8,160 nt of DNA. Origin: Betaproteobacteria bacterium (GTDB lineage: Bacteria > Pseudomonadota > Gammaproteobacteria > Burkholderiales > SG8-41). The stretch lies in NCBI GenBank assembly GCA_025356695.1, contig JANXSE010000013.1, positions 1-8,160 on the forward strand, in the 5' to 3' direction. Numbering within the stretch: the stretch's first letter is position 1; each line of letters begins with the position of its first letter. The position numbers and the translations under genes were made by a program. Of this stretch, positions 1-5,737 are shown in pieces. The notes beneath the pieces are model-generated. The model did not search any database. It saw only the letters and a program-made list of their open reading frames with translations, and was not told the DNA's origin.

Positions 1-698
1 AGCAGCAGCCACGAACCCATCGCTGACAATGCGATCCACAAAAACACATCGAGCCGGCCCGGCTTCGGCGCATGGTCATTTGTATTCGTCGCCGTGTCAG
101 GCGTCGTCGTCGCAGCGCCGCTGCGCAGGCTGACCAGCGCCGAGGCTGCGCACAATACCGCAAACAGCGCATAACCCGCCGACCACGCAGTGGCCTGGGT
201 CGCCGTCGCAATCCACGTTTCGAATACAAACGGGTAGGAAATCAGCGCCAGCATCGAGGCGAGGTTCGACAGCGCGAACAGGCGGTAGACCGTGCCCTGC
301 GGAAACGAACGCGCAAACCACGCCTGCACCAGCGGGCCGGTGGTCGCCAGCAGCAGATAGGGCAGGCCGATAGTCGCGATCAACAGGCCGAGAATACGCG
401 CGCCCGGGTCTTCGTTGCCGGCCGGCTTCCAGCTCACATCGGCGAGTATCGGCAGCACCGCAAGACTCGCCAGCAGCAATACAACGTGCACGATGACCTG
501 GGTGCGCGGTTTCAGCTTGCGCGTGGTGAAGTCGGTATAGGCATAACCTGCGAGCAGCGCGACCTGAAAAAATACCAGGCAGGTCGTCCACACCGCCGCC
601 GAACCGCCGAACCACGGCAGGATCTGCTTGGCGATGATCGGTTGCACTAGAAACAGCAGGAACGCGCTTGTGAAAATCGTGCAAGCGTAGAGAAGCAT
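1..698 (-). CDS. Spermidine-synthase-like polytopic membrane protein, N-terminal part (runs off the left edge)
   Basis: Partial gene: 232 complete codons are read from an ATG at 698 and the frame stays open to base 1, so the C-terminal part lies outside the window. The protein opens directly with a membrane segment (about residues 5-22) followed by LVQPIIAKQILPWFGGSAA and VWTTCLVFFQVALLAGYAY (about 18-54). This is the hallmark start of the membrane-embedded spermidine-synthase-like proteins often annotated 'fused MFS/spermidine synthase'. More hydrophobic segments lie near 68-86, 103-119, 143-157, 171-190 and 217-232. A Thr/Asp/Asn-rich linker at about 194-213 interrupts them. In full-length relatives the C-terminal half carries an aminopropyltransferase-like fold, which cannot be checked here. 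The start is chosen because it coincides with the family N-terminus; there is no convincing Shine-Dalgarno sequence before it. Substrate and transport role are unknown. The two other long readings of this stretch are arginine-rich shadows. Confidence 0.82.
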   Translation of the reverse strand, partial: MLLYACTIFTSAFLLFLVQPIIAKQILPWFGGSAAVWTTCLVFFQVALLAGYAYTDFTTRKLKPRTQVIVHVVLLLASLAVLPILADVSWKPAGNEDPGARILGLLIATIGLPYLLLATTGPLVQAWFARSFPQGTVYRLFALSNLASMLALISYPFVFETWIATATQATAWSAGYALFAVLCAASALVSLRSGAATTTPDTATNTNDHAPKPGRLDVFLWIALSAMGSWLL

Positions 699-734
699 CT
701 GAAATGGGCCGGCGTGTTGTTATTCGAAGGCGGA

Positions 735-740
735 ATTATA
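735..740 (-). promoter_or_regulatory. Candidate -10 box for the spermidine-synthase-like gene
   Basis: Read on the minus strand this is a perfect TATAAT, 36 bases before the ATG at 698, giving a leader of roughly 30 bases. The position expected for the -35 box (about 758-763) is GC-rich, does not resemble TTGACA, and lies inside the 756-778 inverted repeat. The promoter may therefore need an activator, or be blocked by a protein on the repeat. Confidence 0.4.
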
Positions 741-755
741 CAGGTCAGCGCAGGC

Positions 756-778
756 CGGCACCGGGACGCCCGGTGCCG
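756..778. repeat. Perfect 10-bp inverted repeat with 3-base centre (terminator-like hairpin or operator)
   Basis: The arms at 756-765 (CGGCACCGGG) and 769-778 (CCCGGTGCCG) are exact reverse complements around ACG. It lies 41 bases past the stop of the M20 peptidase gene and just upstream of the -10 box of the next minus-strand gene. As RNA it would form a very stable GC hairpin that could end the peptidase transcript, but no U-run follows on the minus strand. As DNA it could be an operator overlapping the -35 region of the gene at 1-698. Confidence 0.5.
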
Positions 779-818
779 CGGCGGCGCTGCACCGCTGCAC
801 CGCGCTACCGCGCCTGCC

Positions 819-2117
819 TTATTTGAGCGCCGCCTTGCCGTTCGAGATGTCCATGATCATGCGCGTAGCGAGGTAGAGGCGCGGCTCGATCGACGGGATC
901 AGAATGTATTCGGCATCGGTCGAATGGCTGCCGAAACCCTGCAGGCCGAAGCCCTCGATCACCGGCGCGCTGGTCTTGAGCGAGGCGTTGGCGGCGTCGG
1001 TGCCGCCGCCGGTCGGACGCTCCTGCACGATCAGCTTTTTGCCGAGCTCGGCGTAGGCGCGCTGGGCGTGGCCGCCGAGCGCGCGCGACGCCGTAGTCGC
1101 CTCGAGCGGTGGAAAGGTGCGCTCGAACAGCAGCTCGACCTGCGCGTCTTTGACGCGCTGGTTCTTGATCTGCTCGCGCATGCGCTGCTCGACGCCGTCG
1201 AGGTCGGCGAGGCGCTCGACGCGGATATCGGCGAAGGCCTGCGCCGCCGGCGGAATCATGTTGCGCACGATGCCCGCGCTGGCCATCGTCCAGTTGACCT
1301 TGATGCCGCGCTCGGGCACCGACAGGTCACCTGCTTGCAGGATCTGGTGCGCGAGTTCTGTCAGCGCGTTGACGCCCTGCTCGGGCGCGATGCCGGCGTG
1401 CGAGCCCTTGCCCTTGACGTTGAGCACGCCCTGCGCGATGCCGCTGGTGGCGAGTCGCACCTGGTCGGCGGTCACCGGGCTGCCTTCGAACGACATCACC
1501 GCGTCGTGCTCGGTTCCCATGCGCGTGATCAGGTTGCGCGAGGCGGGCGAATTGATTTCCTCGTCGGCGTTGATGAGCACCGTGATGGTGCCGTAGTCGC
1601 GGAAATTCATTGCCTTGAGGATCGCCAGCGTGTGCAGGATTACCGCGATGCCGTGGCGGTCGTCGGCGATGCCGAGCCCCCACGCGCGGTCGCCGTCGAG
1701 CTTGAACGGCTGCTGCGCGAGCATGCCGCGCGGGTAGACCGTGTCCATATGCCCGAGGAGCAGGATTTTTTTCGTGCCGCCGCCGGTGAAGGTGGCGCGC
1801 AGTGCTTTGCCGACGCGGTCCGGCGTGTCGGTGAACTTGATGAAGTCGGTGCCCAGATCGATCAACTCGACCTTGCCGCCGAGTGCGCTGAAGCGCTTCG
1901 CGAGCGCGTTGGCGATGTGTTCGAGGCCTTCGAGGTCGCGGCTGCCCGATTCGATCGAAACGAGTTCCTTGAGGGTGTCGAGCAGCGCCGGCTTTTCCTT
2001 CTGCGCGAGCGACCACGCCGGTTCAAGCGGCTGCGCCGATGCGTTTGCAATAAGCGCGCCGAGCGCGGCAACAGCGAATGCGCGGTGCAGCGATAGCAGA
2101 TGGTGCTGGCATTTCAT
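819..2117 (-). CDS. Secreted M20 metallopeptidase, glutamate carboxypeptidase (CPG2)-like
   Basis: A 432-residue dinuclear zinc peptidase expected to remove a C-terminal glutamate from peptides or folate-like N-acylglutamates. Residues 1-28 form a signal peptide (hydrophobic AFAVAALGALIANASA), so it is probably periplasmic. Against Pseudomonas carboxypeptidase G2 (residue numbers from memory) the key residues fall at a constant offset of 11. Zinc ligands are H123 (in GHMDTVYP), D152, E187 and E211; the catalytic pair is D125 and E186 (NADEE); the dimer-domain histidine is H240 (GSHAG). The glutamate-binding pair N275/R288 corresponds to N286 and R299. The last zinc ligand is H398 (GSHSTDAEY). 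The usual DDKGG after the bridging aspartate reads DDRHG here. The ATG at 2117 has a GGGAG ribosome site. The gene lies 24 bases behind a Bug-family binding protein and is almost certainly cotranscribed with it. Exact substrate is unproven. Confidence 0.92.
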   Translation of the reverse strand: MKCQHHLLSLHRAFAVAALGALIANASAQPLEPAWSLAQKEKPALLDTLKELVSIESGSRDLEGLEHIANALAKRFSALGGKVELIDLGTDFIKFTDTPDRVGKALRATFTGGGTKKILLLGHMDTVYPRGMLAQQPFKLDGDRAWGLGIADDRHGIAVILHTLAILKAMNFRDYGTITVLINADEEINSPASRNLITRMGTEHDAVMSFEGSPVTADQVRLATSGIAQGVLNVKGKGSHAGIAPEQGVNALTELAHQILQAGDLSVPERGIKVNWTMASAGIVRNMIPPAAQAFADIRVERLADLDGVEQRMREQIKNQRVKDAQVELLFERTFPPLEATTASRALGGHAQRAYAELGKKLIVQERPTGGGTDAANASLKTSAPVIEGFGLQGFGSHSTDAEYILIPSIEPRLYLATRMIMDISNGKAALK

Positions 2118-2124
2118 GGCATGT

Positions 2125-2129
2125 CTCCC
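2125..2129 (-). promoter_or_regulatory. Ribosome binding site of the M20 peptidase gene
   Basis: GGGAG on the minus strand, 7 bases before the ATG at 2117. It supports that start and lies within the 24-base gap after the Bug gene stop, consistent with translation from a shared mRNA. Confidence 0.7.
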
Positions 2130-2141
2130 GTGGATGGTGCG

Positions 2142-3104
2142 TTATTGCGGCTCGACTTTGGCCGCTTTCATGATTTGGGCAAAGCGATTGAGATCGGATT
2201 TGAACAGCTTGGCGAATTCGGCCGGCGCCGCGGCGGCCGGTTCATAGCCGGTGCTTGAAAACGCCTCGCGCAGCGGCCCGCTCTCGAAGGCCTTGCGCAC
2301 TTCGGCGTGAAAACGGTTGACGATGGCGATCGGCGTTTTCGGCGGTGCAAACATCGCGTGCCAACCGGTATCGAAGGTGTAGCCGGGCAGGCCGCTTTCA
2401 GAAATGGTCGGCAGGTCGGGCAGCGATGAAATACGCTTGTCGCCGGTAAAACCGATGCCGCGCAGCCGGCCGGCTTTGAGATGCGGCACTGCCACGCTGG
2501 CGCCCGGAAAATGCAGATGAACTTCACTGCTGAGCACTGCGGTTAGTGCCGGGCCGCCGCCCTTGTACGGAATATGCTGCAAGGTGATGCCGGCTTTTTG
2601 TGCCAGCAGTTCGCCGGCCAGATGCTGGCCGTTGCCGATGCCGGCGGAACTGTAGCGCAGCTGTTGTTTCTTGCCGATTTCGATCAGTTCCTTGATGTTG
2701 TTCGCCTGCACCGACGGATGCGCCACGAGTATGTAGCCAAGCCCGTTGGCGTAGTTGGTAATCGGTATGAAATCCTTTTCGCTGTCGTACGGCAGTTGTT
2801 TGTACATCGACGGATTGACGGCGAAGGCAACCGAAGTGGCCAGTATCGTATAACCGTCGGGCGCCGACTTGGCGACGATGTCGCAGCCGACAATGCCGTT
2901 GGCGCCGCCGCGGTTGTCGATCACCAGTGGCTGGCCCATGCCGTTTTCCATTTGCCGCGCCAGCTGGCGGATATAGGTATCCACATTGCCGCCGGCGGGA
3001 AAGGGCACCACCACGCGGATCGGGCGCAGCGGAAAATTTTGCGCTTGCGCGGATGCAGCCGCTACGGCGAGCAGGATAACGATCGGCAATACGGTTTTCT
3101 TCAT
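2142..3104 (-). CDS. Bug/TctC-family periplasmic solute-binding protein
   Basis: A 320-residue extracytoplasmic binding protein of the tripartite tricarboxylate transporter (Bug) family, which typically capture carboxylates or amino acids. Signal peptide residues 1-21 end in ASAQA. Family marks follow in order: PLRPIRVVVPFPAGGNVD (about 26-42, the first ligand loop, with D42), VIDNRGGANGIVG (61-73), APDGYTIL (81-88), LQHIPYKGGGPALTAVL (175-191) and SLPDLPTISESGLPGY (227-242). Length is normal for the family. The ATG at 3104 is preceded by AGGAA at 6 bases. No tctA or tctB membrane subunit is in the window, so this is an orphan binding protein, as is common in Burkholderiales. The M20 peptidase begins 24 bases downstream, suggesting that the two act on related compounds. 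The ligand cannot be told from sequence. Confidence 0.93.
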   Translation of the reverse strand: MKKTVLPIVILLAVAAASAQAQNFPLRPIRVVVPFPAGGNVDTYIRQLARQMENGMGQPLVIDNRGGANGIVGCDIVAKSAPDGYTILATSVAFAVNPSMYKQLPYDSEKDFIPITNYANGLGYILVAHPSVQANNIKELIEIGKKQQLRYSSAGIGNGQHLAGELLAQKAGITLQHIPYKGGGPALTAVLSSEVHLHFPGASVAVPHLKAGRLRGIGFTGDKRISSLPDLPTISESGLPGYTFDTGWHAMFAPPKTPIAIVNRFHAEVRKAFESGPLREAFSSTGYEPAAAAPAEFAKLFKSDLNRFAQIMKAAKVEPQ

Positions 3105-3110
3105 GAAGCT

Positions 3111-3115
3111 TTCCT
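3111..3115 (-). promoter_or_regulatory. Ribosome binding site of the first Bug gene
   Basis: AGGAA on the minus strand (GAGGAA in context), 6 bases before the ATG at 3104; it fixes the start at the signal peptide MKKT. Confidence 0.75.
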
Positions 3116-3127
3116 CATTGTTGCGTT

Positions 3128-3160
3128 TGCGCGTGAATTCAAAAAATCATAACACGCGCA
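3128..3160. repeat. Inverted repeat flanking the Bug promoter -10 box
   Basis: TGCGCGTG at 3128-3135 is the exact reverse complement of CACGCGCA at 3153-3160, with a 17-base AT-rich centre. The centre holds the TATGAT box and a run of six A/T pairs. It may be an operator or the end structure of the upstream small-protein transcript; it is not a standard terminator because the T-run is in the loop. Confidence 0.4.
3146..3151 (-). promoter_or_regulatory. Extended -10 promoter for the Bug-M20 pair
   Basis: The minus strand reads TGTTATGAT, an extended -10 motif (TGN followed by TATGAT, 5 of 6 to consensus). It implies a start of transcription near 3139 and a leader of about 35 bases carrying the AGGAA site. 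No good -35 is present at 3169-3174, which the TGN element could offset. The box sits in the loop between two 8-base complementary arms (3128-3135 and 3153-3160), and the missing -35 falls inside a second inverted repeat (3165-3180). Read-through from the small-protein genes upstream is also possible. Confidence 0.5.
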
Positions 3161-3164
3161 GGAA

Positions 3165-3180
3165 TTCAGTCGTGACTGAA
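3165..3180. repeat. 7-bp inverted repeat over the end of the small-protein gene and the expected -35 region
   Basis: TTCAGTC (3165-3171) and GACTGAA (3174-3180) are perfect reverse complements separated by two bases. On the minus strand the repeat also encodes the last codons and stop of the upstream gene (Phe-Ser-His-Asp-stop), so part of the symmetry is constrained by coding. It covers where a -35 box would lie for the Bug promoter. Confidence 0.35.
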
Positions 3181-3456
3181 GGCAACCCAGGCGATGAATG
3201 CAAGCAGGCCCCAACCGATCAAAACAAATATAACCGGTTCGACCGTGTGCGCATCGGGTGTACCGAGCAACGCCGAGCCGCGCCGCCGCAGCCCCGTCGC
3301 GAAGAGATGACTGAACCAGATCATGGCGAGCAGCAGCGCGCTACCGGCAGCAACGGCGATTGCCGCCGAGTCACCGCCACGGCGCCATGTCTGGACGACG
3401 CAGGCAGCGGCAAGTGCTATTGAGCCGGCGCGGTTGATGACAGTGTGCATGCTCAT
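3166..3456 (-). CDS. Small two-TM membrane protein of unknown function, second of a tandem paralogous pair
   Basis: A 96-residue protein that I do not recognise. Two hydrophobic stretches, about residues 11-21 continuing through 31-50 and then 73-93, predict an inner-membrane protein with a short arginine-rich loop between (LRRRG, 56-60). Shared marks with the gene just upstream are NR (8-9), CV (19-20), IWFS (46-49) and LIGW (79-82). Over the first 46 aligned positions I count 20 identities without a gap, and both proteins are exactly 96 residues. The ATG at 3456 overlaps the upstream TGA as ATGA, so translation is probably coupled; there is no separate Shine-Dalgarno site. A second ATG two codons later is an alternative. 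The frame is open further upstream to 3696, but that extension is an out-of-frame, arginine-rich reading of the upstream gene. Confidence 0.75.
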   Translation of the reverse strand: MSMHTVINRAGSIALAAACVVQTWRRGGDSAAIAVAAGSALLLAMIWFSHLFATGLRRRGSALLGTPDAHTVEPVIFVLIGWGLLAFIAWVAFSHD

Positions 3457-3743
3457 GCGATTCGCACCGGTGCATAGGCCAGTGCAGTGCAAAACAGCAG
3501 CAACAGTATCCAGCCGATCAGGTTGATCGCCGGCGGCGGCACGTTGCAGTTGAGTGCGCGGCGCGCGGCGTGGCTTTGCTGCAGCAATTGCGCGTAACGC
3601 GTGCTGAACCAAATGAGGCTCAGCAAGCCGGCGATGGCGAGCAGCCCCGCCATTGCAGCGTCTGTGCCGTGCCGCTGATAGATGCGGGCGACACACCAGA
3701 GGGCGACCGCGAACGAGGCAAGCCGGTTGGTGGTGAGTTTCAT
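3453..3743 (-). CDS. Small two-TM membrane protein of unknown function, first of a tandem paralogous pair
   Basis: A 96-residue protein of no family known to me. Hydrophobic segments at about residues 8-21 and 31-47 (ending LSLIWFS) and 70-90 (PPAINLIGWILLLLFCTAL) are separated by a polar loop (RYAQLLQQSHAARRALN). It is homologous to the following gene, with the same order of NR, CV, IWFS and LIGW motifs and the same length. The ATG at 3743 was chosen because the N-termini of the two paralogues then align. An in-frame ATG at 3797 would add 18 mostly polar residues and cannot be excluded. No clear ribosome site precedes 3743. A perfect TATAAT lies 73 bases upstream. The pair sits divergent to an EamA exporter and upstream of the Bug-M20 genes. 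Conserved tandem small membrane proteins suggest a hetero-oligomer, which is inference only. Confidence 0.75.
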   Translation of the reverse strand: MKLTTNRLASFAVALWCVARIYQRHGTDAAMAGLLAIAGLLSLIWFSTRYAQLLQQSHAARRALNCNVPPPAINLIGWILLLLFCTALAYAPVRIA

Positions 3744-3815
3744 TCGGTCATCGATTGCGTGATCGGTAGCGGCGTTTGCATCACGGCATCTATGCATGAG
3801 TGCGGCGTTGCAGGC

Positions 3816-3821
3816 ATTATA
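3816..3821 (-). promoter_or_regulatory. Candidate -10 box for the small membrane protein pair
   Basis: Perfect TATAAT on the minus strand, in the divergent region between the small-protein genes and the EamA gene. It implies a leader of about 65 bases before the ATG at 3743. No TTGACA-like element lies at the right distance; a TTGACG occurs only 6 bases upstream and is too close. Confidence 0.4.
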
Positions 3822-3850
3822 CGCAGTCGTCAAATTCACCGGACCCTTGC

Positions 3851-4723
3851 ATGCCGTCACGCAGCGCGAGAGATTGGGTGCTGCTGTTCGCGCTGTCGGC
3901 GATGTGGGGCACTGCATTTCTGTTTATCAAACTCGGTGTCGCCGGAGTGCCGCCGGCAACGCTGGTGGCGGGGCGCATTGTGCTCGGCGCGGCGATTCTT
4001 TATGCGGCATTGCGCTGGCGAGGCCTGCGCTTGCCGCCGTTGGGCCGCATCTGGCTGCCTTACGCGGTGATCGCGCTGGTCGGCAATAGCGCGCCGTTTT
4101 TCCTGATCAGTTGGGGACAACAGACGGTTGAGAGTTCGCTCGCCGGCATCCTGATGGCGATCATGCCGCTGACGACTTTGCTGCTAGCGCATTTTTTTGT
4201 TGCCGGCGAACGCATGACGGTGTGGCGCACCAGCGGTTTCGTCGTCGGCTTTTCCGGCATTGTGGTGCTGATGGGGCCGGCGGCGCTGGCCGGCCTTGAC
4301 GGCAATATCGTTGCCGAGCTCGCGGTGCTTGCCGGTGCGGTTTGCTACGCCGCCAACAGCGTCATTTCACGCCGCCTGATCACAGCGGATTTTCTGGTGG
4401 CCTCCACCGCGGTGATGATCGTCGCCACCATCATGACGCTGCCGCTGGCGTTGTGGCTCGACCGGCCGTGGACGCTGGCGCCGAACGCGGCTTCTGTCGC
4501 TTCAATCATATGGCTCGGCATCGGTCCGACGGCGCTGGCGACCATACTTTATTTCAAGCTCATTGCCACCGCCGGGCCTACCTTCATGTCACTGGTGAAT
4601 TATTTAACGCCGGTGGTTGCGCTGCTGGCCGGCGTCATTTTGCTCGGCGAACAGCCGGGGCCCGGCGCTTTGGCCGGTTTGGCCCTGATTTTGTGCGGAA
4701 TCGCCGTCAGCCGCCGCCATTGA
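3851..4723 (+). CDS. EamA-family (DMT superfamily) inner-membrane exporter
   Basis: A 290-residue transporter with two EamA repeats of about five membrane helices each. The first repeat (about 8-141) opens with RDWVLLFALSAMWGTAFLFIK, the typical WG(S/T)xF start, and includes the RIVLGAAIL and MPLTTLLLAHFFVAGER segments. The second (about 152-287) contains AVLAGAVCYAANSVISRR and ends with the diagnostic SLVNYLTPVVALLAGVILLGE (247-267) before a last helix and a basic SRRH tail. Such proteins usually export amino acids, metabolites or drugs; the substrate cannot be inferred. The start at 3851 matches the family N-terminus. An upstream GTG at 3800 would add 17 polar residues and is unlikely. The Shine-Dalgarno signal is weak. 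The gene is alone on its strand, divergent from the small membrane proteins, and followed 145 bases later by the DUF3567 gene. Confidence 0.92.
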   Translation: MPSRSARDWVLLFALSAMWGTAFLFIKLGVAGVPPATLVAGRIVLGAAILYAALRWRGLRLPPLGRIWLPYAVIALVGNSAPFFLISWGQQTVESSLAGILMAIMPLTTLLLAHFFVAGERMTVWRTSGFVVGFSGIVVLMGPAALAGLDGNIVAELAVLAGAVCYAANSVISRRLITADFLVASTAVMIVATIMTLPLALWLDRPWTLAPNAASVASIIWLGIGPTALATILYFKLIATAGPTFMSLVNYLTPVVALLAGVILLGEQPGPGALAGLALILCGIAVSRRH

Positions 4724-4751
4724 GCGCCGCGCGCCATGGCAGAAATGCCTC

Positions 4752-4781
4752 TTGAAAATGAGCGGCTTAGCCCAAGATAGT
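4752..4781 (+). promoter_or_regulatory. Possible promoter for the DUF3567 gene
   Basis: TTGAAA (4752-4757) and GATAGT (4776-4781) are separated by 18 bases, 28 bases after the EamA stop. It would give a leader of about 80 bases. Each box matches only part of the consensus, so this is a weak prediction. A TTGACG at 4824 has no matching -10 box. Confidence 0.25.
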
Positions 4782-4868
4782 GAACATAGGTGCGGGGCGT
4801 GCCTGCGCCGGTACACGGAAATTTTGACGGGGTATCAACCAAACGCTGTTTCGGCCGTTATTACCATT

Positions 4869-5102
4869 ATGAACATCGTCTACAACAGCGATAACTACTA
4901 CGTGGTCGAGTATCCGTTACAACACGGCTACGAAGTGGTGGACAAGCAAACCAGTCGCGGCACCTATTTCCAGGGTGACGTTGCTGAAAAGTTTCGCTCG
5001 TCGATGATAGGTGCGCTCGGTGAAGATCCGTCGCCGGATCACGTTGATGAGTTTTTGTCGGGCTTCGGCGTGCTAATCAACTTCCCGATGGTGGTGCACT
5101 AG
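4869..5102 (+). CDS. DUF3567 family protein
   Basis: A 77-residue soluble acidic protein. The start MNIVYNSDNYYVVEY, the middle GYEVVDK (20-26), the segment FQGDVAEKFRSSM (34-46) and the end VDEFLSGFGVLINFPMVVH match the DUF3567 family, small proteins of unknown function that I know from betaproteobacteria. No signal peptide or membrane segment is present. The ATG at 4869 was chosen because family members begin MNM/MNI-YNSDNY. The frame is open back to a TTG at 4752, but those 39 residues have no family resemblance. There is no purine-rich ribosome site; the bases before the ATG are pyrimidine-rich (ATTACCATT). The stop TAG overlaps, within a CTAG, the stop of the opposing membrane-protein gene. 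Confidence 0.88.
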   Translation: MNIVYNSDNYYVVEYPLQHGYEVVDKQTSRGTYFQGDVAEKFRSSMIGALGEDPSPDHVDEFLSGFGVLINFPMVVH

Positions 5103-5713
5103 GCTGCGCCGGCAGTTTCTGCAACATCGGTGAGGTGCTCGCATTTTCCTCTGTCGGCGAGTTCCGGCCTCGCCATTGCGACAATGAACAGCCGCCTCAG
5201 TTGTTCGGTTTCTTCCGCTGCTTTCAAATGATCCGCCAGCAACAGAGCACCGGCAGGCGTGCGCGCGAGCAAGCGGAAGTAGCGCGCGCTGCCGAAAATG
5301 CCGACAAAGCGCGCTTCACGCACACTGTCGATGGCGCTGATCGATGTTACCGGCACGATTTTTTTCGCCAGCGGAATGCCGCACCAGCGCCGGTCGGCGC
5401 GCAGCTCGCCGGCGGTGGTTGCCACCGTCAGCGAATTCAGCGCGCTCCACAGCGCAATCACGATGAACACGCCGCCGATGCCCAGCAGCGGCAGTACGAA
5501 AACGCCGGCGAATGCAAAGGCGAGCATGCTTGACGCGGCGTCACTGCCGGTGCCGATGAGACCGACAAACGAGGCGATGGCGATAATGCTGCAGGCGGTG
5601 CCGAACAGCGCCAGCATCAGCGCCGGCGCGGCGGTGCGCAGCGCCGGGCAGTAGACGATGAGCGCAGCGTCATCCTGATGAACGACGGTGCTGCCGATGT
5701 GGCGTTCAAGCAT
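5099..5713 (-). CDS. Two-TM membrane protein with C-terminal cytoplasmic domain, function unknown
   Basis: A 204-residue protein that I cannot place in a named family. After a short polar N-terminus (1-25) come two hydrophobic segments (about 28-54 and 61-95). A globular tail of about 100 residues follows, with alternating strands (AGELRADRRWCGIPLAKKIVP, then ISAIDSVREAR and YFRLLARTPAGALLLAD) and a final helix (165-182). This two-helix hairpin followed by a small beta-rich domain is the arrangement seen in bacterial PH-like membrane proteins; that is a structural guess. The ATG at 5713 lies 24 bases after the stop of the Bug gene, so cotranscription is likely, although no Shine-Dalgarno site is visible in the A-rich gap. 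The gene ends tail-to-tail with the DUF3567 gene, sharing four bases and leaving no room for a terminator between them. Confidence 0.8.
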   Translation of the reverse strand: MLERHIGSTVVHQDDAALIVYCPALRTAAPALMLALFGTACSIIAIASFVGLIGTGSDAASSMLAFAFAGVFVLPLLGIGGVFIVIALWSALNSLTVATTAGELRADRRWCGIPLAKKIVPVTSISAIDSVREARFVGIFGSARYFRLLARTPAGALLLADHLKAAEETEQLRRLFIVAMARPELADRGKCEHLTDVAETAGAA

Positions 5714-5737
5714 GCAGGTTTTTTTTATTCACGGCTT

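Noticed and set aside
72..684. Open frames on both strands (72-650 plus, 97-684 minus) at the left end
   Set aside because: Both are arginine- or alanine-rich readings of the spermidine-synthase-like gene, whose own frame is open to the window edge and gives clear membrane segments and family motifs.
714..2096. Long plus-strand open frame (460 codons) opposite the M20 peptidase gene
   Set aside because: It is the antisense shadow of a gene with complete catalytic motifs. Its translation is rich in Arg, Glu, Val and Ala with no recognisable domain, as expected opposite GC-biased codons.
2574..3152. Plus-strand open frame opposite the first Bug gene
   Set aside because: Antisense shadow; the minus-strand frame has a signal peptide, a ribosome site and Bug motifs.
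3457..3696. N-terminal extension of the second small membrane protein
   Set aside because: The extra 80 residues are an out-of-frame reading of the first small protein, and the ATG at 3456 gives a paralogue of the same length.
3800..3850. N-terminal extension of the EamA transporter from a GTG at 3800
   Set aside because: It adds 17 polar residues unlike the family; the ATG at 3851 sits right before the first helix.
4824..4852. TTGACG as a -35 box for the DUF3567 gene
   Set aside because: At 16-18 base spacing the -10 position reads CTGTTT, TGTTTC or GTTTCG, which are poor matches.
4752..4868. N-terminal extension of the DUF3567 protein from a TTG at 4752
   Set aside because: Family members begin with the MN(I/M)-YNSDNY segment encoded from 4869; the extension has no resemblance to the family.
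5719..5726. Run of eight T on the plus strand as a terminator tail
   Set aside because: No plus-strand gene ends nearby and no GC-rich stem precedes it; on the minus strand it is an A-run within the gap of a probable operon.
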